DNA of 33,899 bases from Pseudomonas folii (GCF_014357575.1 NZ_JACONW010000058.1:1-33899); one strand, 5' to 3'; counted from the stretch's first letter, positions 23,538 through 32,174 are shown. Program-made: numbers and translations. The notes: a model not told the origin generated them from the sequence alone.

Positions 23538-23980
23538 GTGTGAAAGCGAGCGTCCCTGCCCCTTTCCTGAATCCAGACGACACGGTGGTGCTGTTCGACG
23601 GGACCTGCAAACTGTGCAACGGTTGGGCACGATTCGTGATCCGTCATGATCAGGCTCACCGACTTCAGCTGGCTGCGGTGCAGTCACCGGAAGGCCAGGC
23701 ATTGCTGGGCTGGGCCGGATTGCCTCAGGACAAATTCAATACCATTGTGCTCATCTCGAACAACAAGGTGTCCATACGCTCCGAGGCGATGTTCGAGATC
23801 CTCGGGCGTTTGAATGCGCCGTGGCGCTGGATGACAGTTGCACGCGTCATCCCGCAAATCCTGCGGGACTGGATGTACGACAAAATCGCCCTGAATCGCT
23901 ATCGTTTGTTCGGCAGATACGACTCCAGCCGCGTTCCGACAGCAGACCATGATCGCCGTTTTTTGAAAGCGAATCAGTAA
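23534..23980 (+). CDS. DCC family thiol-disulfide oxidoreductase (DUF393)
   Basis: A 148-residue protein with the family signature DGTCKLC, giving the redox pair C25-xx-C28 after the Asp, in the first thioredoxin-like strand-helix. The rest (LAAVQSPEGQALL, later IRSEAMFEILGRL) fits the YuxK/DUF393 pattern. Such proteins are predicted thiol-disulfide oxidoreductases. The ATG at 23534 overlaps the stop of the metallophosphoesterase. An in-frame extension upstream would run through that gene's coding sequence and is rejected. Confidence 0.88.
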   Translation: MSVKASVPAPFLNPDDTVVLFDGTCKLCNGWARFVIRHDQAHRLQLAAVQSPEGQALLGWAGLPQDKFNTIVLISNNKVSIRSEAMFEILGRLNAPWRWMTVARVIPQILRDWMYDKIALNRYRLFGRYDSSRVPTADHDRRFLKANQ

Positions 23981-24024
23981 GTCTGGCCTGCGGACAGGCG
24001 AGAAAGTCAGCGCAGGACTTCCCT

Positions 24025-24423
24025 TCAAGCGGCCTTGGGCAGCCTGGCGATCACCTTGATTTCAAACTGAAATCCAGACAACCAGGTAACACCCACCGCA
24101 GTCGCAGTCGGATATGGCGCCTCGCCCCAGTATTCCGCCACCACAGCCCAGGCACGCTCGAAATGGGTTTGCGGGTCGACCATGAACACTGTCACATCGA
24201 TCACGTCATTGAAGCTACAGCCTGCCTCTGCAAGGATGGCGTTGAGGTTCTGAAACGCCAGGCGCACTTGGGCATCCAGTTCTGGCTCAGGTGAACCATC
24301 GGCCCTGCTGCCGACCTGGCCAGATACGAACAGCAGGCCGTTGCTGCGGATCGCAGGGGAATAGCGGTGCAGCTCGTAAAGTGCATGCCGGTCAGGCGGG
24401 GTTACTACGTCGCGTACAGTCAT
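24025..24423 (-). CDS. RidA/YjgF/UK114 family protein lacking the catalytic arginine
   Basis: A 132-residue protein of the RidA (reactive imine deaminase) fold, with GLLFVSGQVG at 29-38, LAFQNLNAILAEAG at 55-68 and VTVFMVDPQTHF at 77-88. In active RidA an arginine in the PxRxxV segment near the C-terminus binds the substrate carboxylate. Here that segment reads YPTATAVGV, so the Arg is replaced. It therefore probably belongs to one of the Rid subfamilies without standard imine/enamine deaminase activity. It is a single gene, converging with the DCC gene, with a nested inverted repeat about 70 bases upstream. Confidence 0.88.
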   Translation of the reverse strand: MTVRDVVTPPDRHALYELHRYSPAIRSNGLLFVSGQVGSRADGSPEPELDAQVRLAFQNLNAILAEAGCSFNDVIDVTVFMVDPQTHFERAWAVVAEYWGEAPYPTATAVGVTWLSGFQFEIKVIARLPKAA

Positions 24424-24488
24424 TGGGTCATTCCTTCAGTTGGCTTTGCGGGTGCCAACTGTAGGTTTGGGCGGGTGATGGATAAACG

Positions 24489-24535
24489 GGCAGTTCGCTA
24501 AATGACTGTTTGCATTGGCCAAACAATGAACTGCC
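24489..24535. promoter_or_regulatory. Nested inverted repeats upstream of the RidA-family gene
   Basis: The outer pair GGCAGTTC (24489-24496) / GAACTGCC (24528-24535) is perfect. Inside it, TGTTTG (24507-24512) / CAAACA (24520-24525) is also perfect. The element lies 66-112 bases upstream of the minus-strand RidA start. It may be an operator for a dimeric regulator or a relic promoter of the decayed dehydrogenase region; no regulator gene is adjacent. Confidence 0.4.
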
Positions 24536-24594
24536 AGAATGGCCGATATACGCAGGGCGTCACCTTGCGAAAGCCACGCCCCTTGTGCAGCGTG

Positions 24595-24790
24595 TTAGCT
24601 GATTTTGATCACAACCTTGCCGAACGGCCCGCGAGCCAAATGCTCTTAGCCTTCCCGCGCCTGCTCGAATGGGTACACGTGGTCGATGAAAGGACGGATG
24701 TGATGGGTGTCGAGGAACGCATAGGCGTTAACTTCCTGTCCGGGCAAAGCAACCGCCCTCTGGCCTGGCACTTTCAAGAGGCATGCGGCT
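24595..24790 (-). pseudogene. Remnant (C-terminus) of a zinc-type alcohol dehydrogenase (MDR)
   Basis: On the minus strand this reads as the tail of an NAD(P)-dependent alcohol dehydrogenase: VNAYAFLDTHHIRPFIDHVY, then PFEQAREG, a stop codon (TAA at 24648-24646), then EHLARGPFGKVVIKIS and the natural stop at 24597-24595. Intact relatives have Tyr where the stop is, as in AYEHL. Only about 60 codons survive; the catalytic and Rossmann domains are gone, and upstream DNA belongs to the next gene's leader. So it is both truncated and interrupted. Confidence 0.75.
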
Positions 24791-24901
24791 GAAACCCAAG
24801 ACTGTCAGCAGCGCATTTCCTTCATCAAAATAGCTCAAACTCAACACGGCTAACCCGGCATCAGTACAGGCATAACAACCAGAACAAGACGGTAGAAAGA
24901 A

Positions 24902-25534
24902 ATGACTATGGAACTGGACAGCAACGAGTACGTGACCACGACAGAAGCGCTGGAAAAGCTGTACGGCGCAATTGCCCGCCCCTCGATGATCAAGGAGGTG
25001 GATCATATTCACCCCGCCTACCGACCTTTCATCGAGTCGGCACCCTTTGCGATTCTTGCTTCGTCAGGCCCCGATGGACTTGACGCATCGCCACGTGGCG
25101 ATCAGGCAGGGTTTGTTCATATCGAAGACAGCAAAACGCTTTATTTGCCCGATCGGCGCGGTAACAACCGAATCGATACCCTGCGCAATATCGTCACTGA
25201 TCCCCGGGTTGCACTCCTTTTTCTCATACCCGGGGTGGGGGAAACATTGCGGGTCAACGGCACAGCACAGATATCAGTGAGCCCGGAGTTGCTGGCGCGT
25301 TTCGCCGTGAACGGCCAACTGCCCAAATCGGTGCTGCGGATCACCGTTACCAGTGTTTACTTCCAGTGCAGCCGTGCTGTTATCAGAGCAGGACTTTGGG
25401 ATGCAACGCGTCACGTGGAGAGAAGTAGGCTGCCGACTGCCGGGAAAATCTTGAAGGAAATCTCGGCTGCCGAAATCGATGGCGATGCGTATGACAAGGC
25501 ATTGCCGGGGCGTATTGCTGATACGTTGTATTGA
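24902..25534 (+). CDS. Pyridoxamine 5'-phosphate oxidase family FMN-binding protein (MSMEG_1061-like)
   Basis: A 210-residue split-barrel flavoprotein. After an N-terminal helix region (ALEKLYGAIARPSMIKEVDH), the barrel begins at FAILASSGPDGLDASPRGDQ, then LYLPDRRGNNRIDTLRNIV, DPRVALLFLIPGVGETLRVN and VYFQCSRAVIRAGLW. This succession is that of the MSMEG_1061 subgroup of PPOX proteins, which bind FMN and reduce unidentified substrates. The start at 24902 has a purine-rich GGTAGAAAGAA upstream; a second in-frame ATG at 24908 is possible. It is a single gene, convergent with the chemoreceptor downstream. Confidence 0.85.
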   Translation: MTMELDSNEYVTTTEALEKLYGAIARPSMIKEVDHIHPAYRPFIESAPFAILASSGPDGLDASPRGDQAGFVHIEDSKTLYLPDRRGNNRIDTLRNIVTDPRVALLFLIPGVGETLRVNGTAQISVSPELLARFAVNGQLPKSVLRITVTSVYFQCSRAVIRAGLWDATRHVERSRLPTAGKILKEISAAEIDGDAYDKALPGRIADTLY

Positions 25535-25551
25535 TCGACTGGGAAGAAACC

Positions 25552-25596
25552 GATGGTCGCAGGCGGCTCACTGGCTGAGCCGCTGCGTTACCCATC
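25552..25596. terminator. Hairpin between the convergent PPOX and chemoreceptor genes
   Basis: GCGGCTCA (25563-25570) and TGAGCCGC (25576-25583) form a perfect 8-bp stem with a 5-base loop. It is extended by CGCA/TGCG and GATGG/CCATC with small bulges. It is 30-60 bases from either stop codon and symmetric, so it may serve both strands, although there is no long T run. Confidence 0.55.
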
Positions 25597-25616
25597 GATA
25601 TCCAGGTGCTAAGACA

Positions 25617-27257
25617 TCAAAGCTTGAACTTGCCCACTAACGTATTGAACGAAATCGCCAGACGCGACAATTCCTGACTCGAAGCATTGGTCTGGTTTGC
25701 ACCGGCGGATGTCTGGGTCGACAGGTCCTGGATGTTCACCAGGTTGCGATCGACTTCGCGGGCTACCTGAGCCTGTTCTTCTGCCGCGCTGGCGATCACC
25801 AGGTTGCGTTCGTTGATCTCGCTGACCCCGGCGCTGATTCGCTCCAGTGCAAGGCCCGCTTCGGTTGCCAGCGACTGCGTGCTTTGAGCCATCGACTGGC
25901 TTTTGCCCATCGACTGTACGGCTTCGTCAGCGCCTGCGCGTACGACCTTGATCATCGCTTCGATTTCGCCAGTGGAGGCTTGAGTGCGGTGTGCCAGTGC
26001 CCGGACTTCGTCGGCAACAACCGCGAAGCCTCGACCCTGCTCACCGGCGCGAGCGGCCTCGATGGCGGCGTTGAGAGCCAAGAGATTGGTCTGCTCAGCA
26101 ATACCGCGAATCACGTCCAGCACCTTGGTGATGTCACGAATCTGACCGGCCAGGGTTTCGACACGCTGCGTGGAATCGTTGATGTCCCCTGCCATTGTGT
26201 TCATCGCCGTTACCGCCTGCTGCACTTGATGCTGGCCTTTGATCGCATCTTCTGCGGTCTGGGTCGACACCTGTGAAGTGCTGACGGCATTACGGGCAAC
26301 CTCTTCCACTGCGGCGGTCATCTGGTTTACAGCGGTGGCGGCTTGCTGAATCTCGTCATTCTGACGAACCAGGCCACGTGTGCTGTCTTCGGTCACGGCG
26401 GTCAATTCTTCGGCAGCTGAAGCCAACTGGTCGGATGCATCGGCGATCTGCTGCACGGTGCCTTTGAGGTCTTTTTGCATGTTGGACAGCGCTTTGAGCA
26501 GTTGCCCGGTTTCATCCTCGCTGTTCGATGTGATCTCTTTGGTCAGGTCGCCCTGAGCAATGCGAGTGGCACTTTCCACGGACTGATAAAGCGGTCGGGT
26601 AATCATGCGGGTGACCACCAGGCCCAGAGCGATGGCGGCCGCGGCTGCAACAAGCCCGCCAATAATCAGCGCCCACGTCACTTGATGGTTGGTATCGTTC
26701 CCTGCGGTAGCAACGTCAAGCGCTTGCCGGGCATTGGACTCGATCATGATTTTGACTTCGCCAATGGTCTTGCGATATGCCGGTGTTGCGTTGGAATCAG
26801 CAAGCCTGGCGGCCTGGTCGACGTCGCCACTTTTCAGCAGCGAAAAGACGTTTTCTGCGGCTGCGATGTACGCTGGCCAGTCCCGCTCGAAGTCATCACC
26901 GGCAGCACGCTCGTCAGCTTCGAGGGGAGTGGCGCGGTAGGTCTTGAATTGTTGCTCAGCCTCGGCCTGGTTGTCCTTGAAGGATACAACGACAGCGTTG
27001 ATGTCTTCCGGCGCTGCTTTGCGCAAAGCCAGATTGATGGCTCTGAACATGTCCCGGTGGGTGGCAATCACGTTGGCTTTAACCGAATCGGTTTTCTGAA
27101 TCGATACCAGGTTGTTACTGACCGTGCTCTGCAACAGGCCGTAGATGCTTGAGATCCCGCTGTACCCCAGCGCCGCAACACCGACCGTGATGACCGCGCA
27201 TAGACCAAAAGCAAACAGCAGCTTTGATTTGAGCTTCAGATTAAGGAACTGGGACAT
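25617..27257 (-). CDS. Methyl-accepting chemotaxis protein
   Basis: A 546-residue inner-membrane chemoreceptor of classical topology. TM1 is at about 12-33, then a periplasmic four-helix-bundle ligand domain (about 35-190), TM2 (about 192-213), HAMP (about 214-266) and the signalling domain to the C-terminus with the conserved hairpin tip EQTNLLALNAAIEAARAGEQ followed by GRGFAVVADEVR. The ligand domain is of the 4HB_MCP type, whose ligands (amino acids, organic acids, amines) cannot be read from sequence. No C-terminal CheR-binding pentapeptide is present. It stands alone behind a FliA-type promoter, as usual for scattered Pseudomonas receptors. Confidence 0.95.
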   Translation of the reverse strand: MSQFLNLKLKSKLLFAFGLCAVITVGVAALGYSGISSIYGLLQSTVSNNLVSIQKTDSVKANVIATHRDMFRAINLALRKAAPEDINAVVVSFKDNQAEAEQQFKTYRATPLEADERAAGDDFERDWPAYIAAAENVFSLLKSGDVDQAARLADSNATPAYRKTIGEVKIMIESNARQALDVATAGNDTNHQVTWALIIGGLVAAAAAIALGLVVTRMITRPLYQSVESATRIAQGDLTKEITSNSEDETGQLLKALSNMQKDLKGTVQQIADASDQLASAAEELTAVTEDSTRGLVRQNDEIQQAATAVNQMTAAVEEVARNAVSTSQVSTQTAEDAIKGQHQVQQAVTAMNTMAGDINDSTQRVETLAGQIRDITKVLDVIRGIAEQTNLLALNAAIEAARAGEQGRGFAVVADEVRALAHRTQASTGEIEAMIKVVRAGADEAVQSMGKSQSMAQSTQSLATEAGLALERISAGVSEINERNLVIASAAEEQAQVAREVDRNLVNIQDLSTQTSAGANQTNASSQELSRLAISFNTLVGKFKL

Positions 27258-27324
27258 TGGGAGTACTCAGGCTTGTAGTTGTTAGAGTCGAGGGCTCCAC
27301 GCATCAGCGCCCTCTCTAGCAGCG

Positions 27325-27351
27325 TTATCGACTGGGAGTGGACAAACTTGA
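27325..27351 (-). promoter_or_regulatory. Sigma-28 (FliA) promoter of the chemoreceptor gene
   Basis: On the minus strand, TCAAGTTT - 11 bases - GTCGATAA. The consensus is T(A/C)AAGTTT-N11-GCCGATAA, so only one base of the -10 box differs and the spacing is exact. The predicted start is about 60 bases upstream of the receptor ATG. FliA control places the receptor in the late flagellar/chemotaxis regulon. Confidence 0.85.
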
Positions 27352-27436
27352 TTGTCCTGCAACACCCCGGAGAACACTGCTTACAACCGGGCTTAACCGG
27401 ACTCCCGCACAAGCCTTGTAAACACCCGATCCAGCC

Positions 27437-30343
27437 TCAGTTAATCGTCAAATTACGCTGAGTCCCCTCTTCGGCATTGATATGACTCAGCCGCCCCTGA
27501 TCATCAAACATGAGCCAGTCGGCACCTGAAAGGCGTGTCCTCACTTCGGGTCGAGGCCATTGCAGCGTTGCGCAAAGGCGGTCGCTACCCCGGTGGATGA
27601 ACTGCCAGCGGGTGTCATCAAGCGAAACGAGATAACCGATGAGCAGCCAGTGTTCAAGCAGGAGTACTTCAACAGGGTCGTCTTCAAACCCTTCAATACA
27701 CCCAGGCAAGCGATAGCCCTTGCGGCTGCCACGCTGTTCGATCACAAGGACGGGATCATCTTCTCTTTCACGCTTGATGCGGAATTCGGCGACGTCACTG
27801 GATGCACTGAACAACTGACGGCCGTCATCAAAGACGGTCTTCGAGGCAGGTTCGCGGCTCATCAGGCGACGATCAGGCAATCGGTAATGCCACAGTTCAC
27901 TGCCCGACTCCGGGTCGGAGAGCCAAAGGTATTCGCCATGAGCATCGTCCTTCAGGCCCAGAATGCGGCCGGGCAGATCACTGACATGCCACAGTGTTTC
28001 AAACCCTCGATCCACGTCGACCACTCGCAGTTGCCGGTTTTGCCCAATGGTCCAGGACGAACCGTTGAAGATCCTGGCGAATACGTCGAACTTATGAACG
28101 CCCAGATCCGTTGCGGTGCGATTAACCAGATCCAGCTTGCTGATCCTCCAGGCTTCGCTTCGGCGAACCAGCACCAGCGCCACTTGTTGGCTGTGGGCCA
28201 TCACGATGGCTTGCGCCGGTACTGAAAAGTGAAAAAGGCGCTTGCCGGACGCATCGACGACCACTGCACCCGCCTCGCCCAATGCCAGCAAGTAACGCGA
28301 GTCTTCCAGTGTCACGGCATCCAGTATGGCCCTGCTGCCCATGGCGGGTGCTGACCATTCAAGCGTCGTATCAACGCTGTCCAGAGGCTGTTTACCCCGG
28401 CGAGGCAGCGCTTTGCCAGGCAGGTCAGCCTGGAGCAGTTTGTCCTTGCTCATGATGACCAGCGCCTGCAGCTGGTTATGGGTCAGCCGCCCTTGCCCAC
28501 TTGCTTCATCCGCAATGATCGCGTGTATCGTTGCGCCGGTCAGCCATGCCAGCGGTTTTGCGTGACTCTGGTGCTGCAATAATGCCTCGGCCAAGGCTGC
28601 GCGCTCAGCGAAGCGCTGAGGATCATCGCGAAGTTGCTCCACCCATTCCCCGTACGCCACCAGCGTGTCAGGCAACAGAATCGCTCGTTTGACCAGTGCC
28701 CTGATGGCAAGGCGTCCACCAGCAGCCTCCGCATCAAGCAGCCATTGAGCCGCCCGGCCACGCTCGCCAGGCAAACTCCAGATGGCGTCGACAGCCTGCA
28801 GCCAGAGACCTTTGCCGATCAACGATTCGGCCCATTCAAGTCGCAAGCGCCGGGCACTTTCAGGCTGTTTTTGCTCAAGCATCATCACGGCATCAGCAAA
28901 CGCGTCGTCACGACGAGCCACCAGCACCGCCCGCTGCCAGTTACCGGCCAGGCACAGTAAGCGCACGATCACGGCTGCGGGCATGTCCCACGTCAGCGCC
29001 AGGTCGGCGGCTTGTTGGTACCGCTCGTGCTTTTCCAGATAGTCGAGCGCTTCCTGGCGCTCTTTCAGTAGCTCGGCCAGAACGAACACTGCTTCTTCAA
29101 CACGGCCTTCCCGGTCGAGCCTTTCAAACGACTTCCGGTATAAGTGCTTGAGGCGGTCTTTAAGGTCATCTTCAAAAAGCATCGCGTTGGCAGGTCCGGA
29201 ACGCTCACCTACAACAAGCTCCTGACGCCGTTGCGGAGTCCCAAATGCCTGCTCCCCCGTGCTCTGGCCACCTTCCAGTGGAATGGCGTGGCGCAGGGCT
29301 TCTTCCAGGTCGCCGTCTTCGAACATTTCCATCATGCGTCGCATGTACTCTGCCTGGCGTTTGCCATAGAGCGCAGAAAGCGGTGAGCGAAGTGTCAGGC
29401 GTGTCAGCCAGCGACGCCATCGATTGACCTTGGGCTTCGTGGGCATGGCGCGCGGTGCAATCCCCGGCTGACTCCGGGATTGAGGCACCCCATACCCCCT
29501 GGAGGGCTGGCCAGCAAAAAAACGGCGAATCCCCAGCAGCACCAGAGTAAACAACGTTGCGCTGATCAGGATTCCCAGAATCACTGCGCCGACATCCGGG
29601 GAATCTGCCGCCGACGGCGACATGGTTTGACCCTTTTTATCGTGGACAGCCATCCAGATAAAAGCGGCAATCAATATCCCGCTGATGCCGAGCTTCAGCC
29701 AGGGTAGCGATGCCACCTCGGGGCTCTTCCACGGGTTATCCGCTGGTCTACTGGCAGCCTGATCAGAGATTTTTTCAGGCGCGCTGCCTTTGCGTTCCAG
29801 CAGCGCCTTCATGATTTCGTCCCGCTCAGGGCTGACAGGCCGCAGCACACCGCCGAGGATCTCGCGCACGTCGGACGCAACAGCAGGCGGTTCTATGACC
29901 GGCTCCGGCTCCGGCAGCGCCAGGCGACAGTCGTAGGTATCCAGCAAGGTGTAGCCGCTGACATCGATCCATTGCCCTGGCGTGATCAGTTTGGCATCGC
30001 GCAATTGCAACGCGCTGACGTGGCTGGCACGTACCAGCCAGACATCGGCTGCGGGCAGGCTGCGCGCTTCCTGCGGGGTCAGGAGAGCCGAGCACAGCGC
30101 GTCGCCTTGCCGTATCAGCGGCCAGCCCACCTGGGTTTCACACATCACGGATTGGGGGTGGCGGAACTGCAACAGATCGCCGTCGGCGAAACGATAGACG
30201 CTCGACCCGGTCTGCCATTGATCGAGGATAAGTCTTGCTCGCTCCTGTTCATCAAACCTTTCGTGGGAGAACCATACCCCTTCAATGTGCTGATGACCGA
30301 CCAGCACCGGACGGCGAATCAGTGTCGAATCATGCTCAAGCAT
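27437..30343 (-). CDS. bpX6-type protein of a MoxR-vWA-beta-propeller ternary system; membrane-anchored solenoid and beta-propeller
   Basis: A 968-residue protein, last gene of the MoxR operon. An N-terminal globular region (about 1-145, WFSHERFDEQERARLILDQW near the start) fits the bpX6 domain of MoxR-vWA-beta-propeller systems. A Pro/Glu-rich linker follows, then two membrane helices (about 214-234 and 250-273), a long alpha-helical solenoid (about 305-640, TPR-like helices such as GRVEEAVFVLAELLKERQEA) and a beta-propeller (about 650-968, repeated strands such as SRYLLALGEAGAVVVDASG). I chose the ATG at 30343, preceded by AGGAAC, which overlaps the upstream gene by 8 bases; an in-frame extension upstream would lie inside that gene. 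The role is unknown: such systems are predicted chaperone-driven surveillance or conflict machines. Confidence 0.72.
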   Translation of the reverse strand: MLEHDSTLIRRPVLVGHQHIEGVWFSHERFDEQERARLILDQWQTGSSVYRFADGDLLQFRHPQSVMCETQVGWPLIRQGDALCSALLTPQEARSLPAADVWLVRASHVSALQLRDAKLITPGQWIDVSGYTLLDTYDCRLALPEPEPVIEPPAVASDVREILGGVLRPVSPERDEIMKALLERKGSAPEKISDQAASRPADNPWKSPEVASLPWLKLGISGILIAAFIWMAVHDKKGQTMSPSAADSPDVGAVILGILISATLFTLVLLGIRRFFAGQPSRGYGVPQSRSQPGIAPRAMPTKPKVNRWRRWLTRLTLRSPLSALYGKRQAEYMRRMMEMFEDGDLEEALRHAIPLEGGQSTGEQAFGTPQRRQELVVGERSGPANAMLFEDDLKDRLKHLYRKSFERLDREGRVEEAVFVLAELLKERQEALDYLEKHERYQQAADLALTWDMPAAVIVRLLCLAGNWQRAVLVARRDDAFADAVMMLEQKQPESARRLRLEWAESLIGKGLWLQAVDAIWSLPGERGRAAQWLLDAEAAGGRLAIRALVKRAILLPDTLVAYGEWVEQLRDDPQRFAERAALAEALLQHQSHAKPLAWLTGATIHAIIADEASGQGRLTHNQLQALVIMSKDKLLQADLPGKALPRRGKQPLDSVDTTLEWSAPAMGSRAILDAVTLEDSRYLLALGEAGAVVVDASGKRLFHFSVPAQAIVMAHSQQVALVLVRRSEAWRISKLDLVNRTATDLGVHKFDVFARIFNGSSWTIGQNRQLRVVDVDRGFETLWHVSDLPGRILGLKDDAHGEYLWLSDPESGSELWHYRLPDRRLMSREPASKTVFDDGRQLFSASSDVAEFRIKREREDDPVLVIEQRGSRKGYRLPGCIEGFEDDPVEVLLLEHWLLIGYLVSLDDTRWQFIHRGSDRLCATLQWPRPEVRTRLSGADWLMFDDQGRLSHINAEEGTQRNLTIN

Positions 30344-32174
30344 CCGTGCCGTTCCTGTGTTCGTCCGATGTTTCATTGCAGAATATCTGCAGGCGAAGAG
30401 CATTGAGTGGCAACGAATAAACCAACAATTCACGGGTGGTATTGGTCAAGGCAGCGATAAGGCCGCTTACAGGGCAAAAGCTGATTTTGGCGATGGGGTT
30501 AGAGGTCGTGAACAACACACGCGATTGGCCATTACCACTTCGTAGCGTGACGGATTGCCGCCTGGAACTGTACACAACCAACGAAGAGTAATCGTCGCCC
30601 TCTTGCTGCCACACACCGATTCCTTTCCAGCCACTGGACAGATGAAGGGTCTGCGTCCGCACCGAGGCATTCGGGGCCGCGACCAGTTGCCAGCGCTCGC
30701 CTTCAGGCGTGACAGTAAGCAACGCACAGCCGCCAAAACCACTTTGCCATTGCTTGCCGCTGGCAAACAGCACCTGAGTGACGCCATGAGCGTCGCCCAC
30801 CACGTAACCGGGTGACACCACGCCTTCAGCATTGATCGAGTGAGCGTACAGGCGTCCGGCATCACTGCGAATGTAGGCTGCCCGATCCTTGTCGACTTTG
30901 GCCAGGCCCAGCACGTTGTCCGCCAGGTAATGAGTGACGCCTGACCTGGGTTTGGCGGGCGAACGCGACGTTGCTATCGCCCAAAAAGCCAGATGCCCGT
31001 GGTTATCCAGCAAAAAAAGCCGGCCTGTAATGCTGTTGCGCAACCAGACGATGGGCAGAAAGCTGGCCGTGCCGGGCGGTAACTTCAACTCCTCCGGCTC
31101 CGGTTTAAGGACAGGAACCAGTCCTGACATGTTCCAGAATGACAGTTGCTGATGGTTACTCAGCACGCCTCCGAGTTTGTTGTGCATGAATGTGATGCTG
31201 AGAGGGTTCCACGCCGGGTTCCATAGCTGACGGCGAATTTCGAGCGGTTTTTTTTGCCCGTCTGCTGGCAGCTTGATCAACACTACGCCGGGCTCATCAA
31301 GCATTTTCATCGCAACGTGGGTGCCCGCGCTTGCAATGACCGGCAGCGAGGTCAGCGATACCCGCGGCACACTGCCTTTGAGTACGGGAGCCTCAATGGT
31401 TTCCCCGGTGAATTGACCTTTCAGTAGCTGCAGGGCCAGTTGTTCGTCCGGGATGGGCAGCGAGACACGTCGGGGGCTGGAACTTCGCAACTCAAAGGAC
31501 AGGTTTTCCCCGTCCAGACTGCGATGCACTTGAGCCCGGTGGGTACAGAGCTTGCCGTCGGTCCTGGGCAGACGCTGCCCGACGACCCAGCACTCTCCGG
31601 CGTCATGTTGCTGTTCGGTAAGCCATTCACTCCAGGTCTGCCAGTGCTCGTCACTCGCCACTTCATAGGTACGGGCGTCAAGCAAACGCCTGAGCTGTGC
31701 CGGTGTATCGAGTTCATGGAGTTCAGGTGCCTGCTGCAGAATGCCCCAGCGTAGCTCGGCACCCGCTTCCTGGGCGCGTCGTCCAAGCAATATCAGTAAC
31801 GCAAGGTGAACCAGTCGTGCAGCGCCCAACTGCAAGGGACCGGCATCAAATAAAACCACTATCAACCGGTTTGCTTGCCGGGCGCGGTATTGCGGTGCGA
31901 CAAACAGGTGCTCGCCGGCTGCAGCTCGCCGCAAGAACTCATCGGGCACTTCATCGGCCAACAACCATTCGCTGGAAAGTAAGCGCTCATAGGGACCTCG
32001 GCGCTGCAGGTCACCCAGGCCGTCGGGTTCGGGCACCCCGCCTTGCTGTTGCCCGCGCAACGGGCCGAGCATTGGATTCAGACGCCCCAGCAGGTCGGCG
32101 AACATGGGCAAATGCTCGGGGGCAAACCATTCCAGCCACTGGCGCCAGGGTTGAAGACCTTCAGGTAATTGCAT
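30336..32174 (-). CDS. Degenerate vWA domain fused to a beta-propeller (ternary system component)
   Basis: A 612-residue protein. The region at about 100-205 has the strand-helix alternation of a von Willebrand A domain (RLIVVLFDAGPLQLGAARLV at 103-122, ELRWGILQQAP, ECWVVGQRLP), but the metal site DxSxS is replaced by DAGPL at 110-114, so metal binding is doubtful. The C-terminal half (about 270-612) consists of repeated beta-strand blades (TSFLPIVWLRNSITGRLFLL-type; GHLAFWAIA; GRLYAHSIN; GCALLTV), a beta-propeller. MoxR ATPases typically work with a vWA partner, here encoded in the same operon. The ATG at 32174 overlaps the stop of the preceding gene (ATGA); a TTG at 32189 is an alternative start. 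Confidence 0.7.
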   Translation of the reverse strand: MQLPEGLQPWRQWLEWFAPEHLPMFADLLGRLNPMLGPLRGQQQGGVPEPDGLGDLQRRGPYERLLSSEWLLADEVPDEFLRRAAAGEHLFVAPQYRARQANRLIVVLFDAGPLQLGAARLVHLALLILLGRRAQEAGAELRWGILQQAPELHELDTPAQLRRLLDARTYEVASDEHWQTWSEWLTEQQHDAGECWVVGQRLPRTDGKLCTHRAQVHRSLDGENLSFELRSSSPRRVSLPIPDEQLALQLLKGQFTGETIEAPVLKGSVPRVSLTSLPVIASAGTHVAMKMLDEPGVVLIKLPADGQKKPLEIRRQLWNPAWNPLSITFMHNKLGGVLSNHQQLSFWNMSGLVPVLKPEPEELKLPPGTASFLPIVWLRNSITGRLFLLDNHGHLAFWAIATSRSPAKPRSGVTHYLADNVLGLAKVDKDRAAYIRSDAGRLYAHSINAEGVVSPGYVVGDAHGVTQVLFASGKQWQSGFGGCALLTVTPEGERWQLVAAPNASVRTQTLHLSSGWKGIGVWQQEGDDYSSLVVYSSRRQSVTLRSGNGQSRVLFTTSNPIAKISFCPVSGLIAALTNTTRELLVYSLPLNALRLQIFCNETSDEHRNGTDA

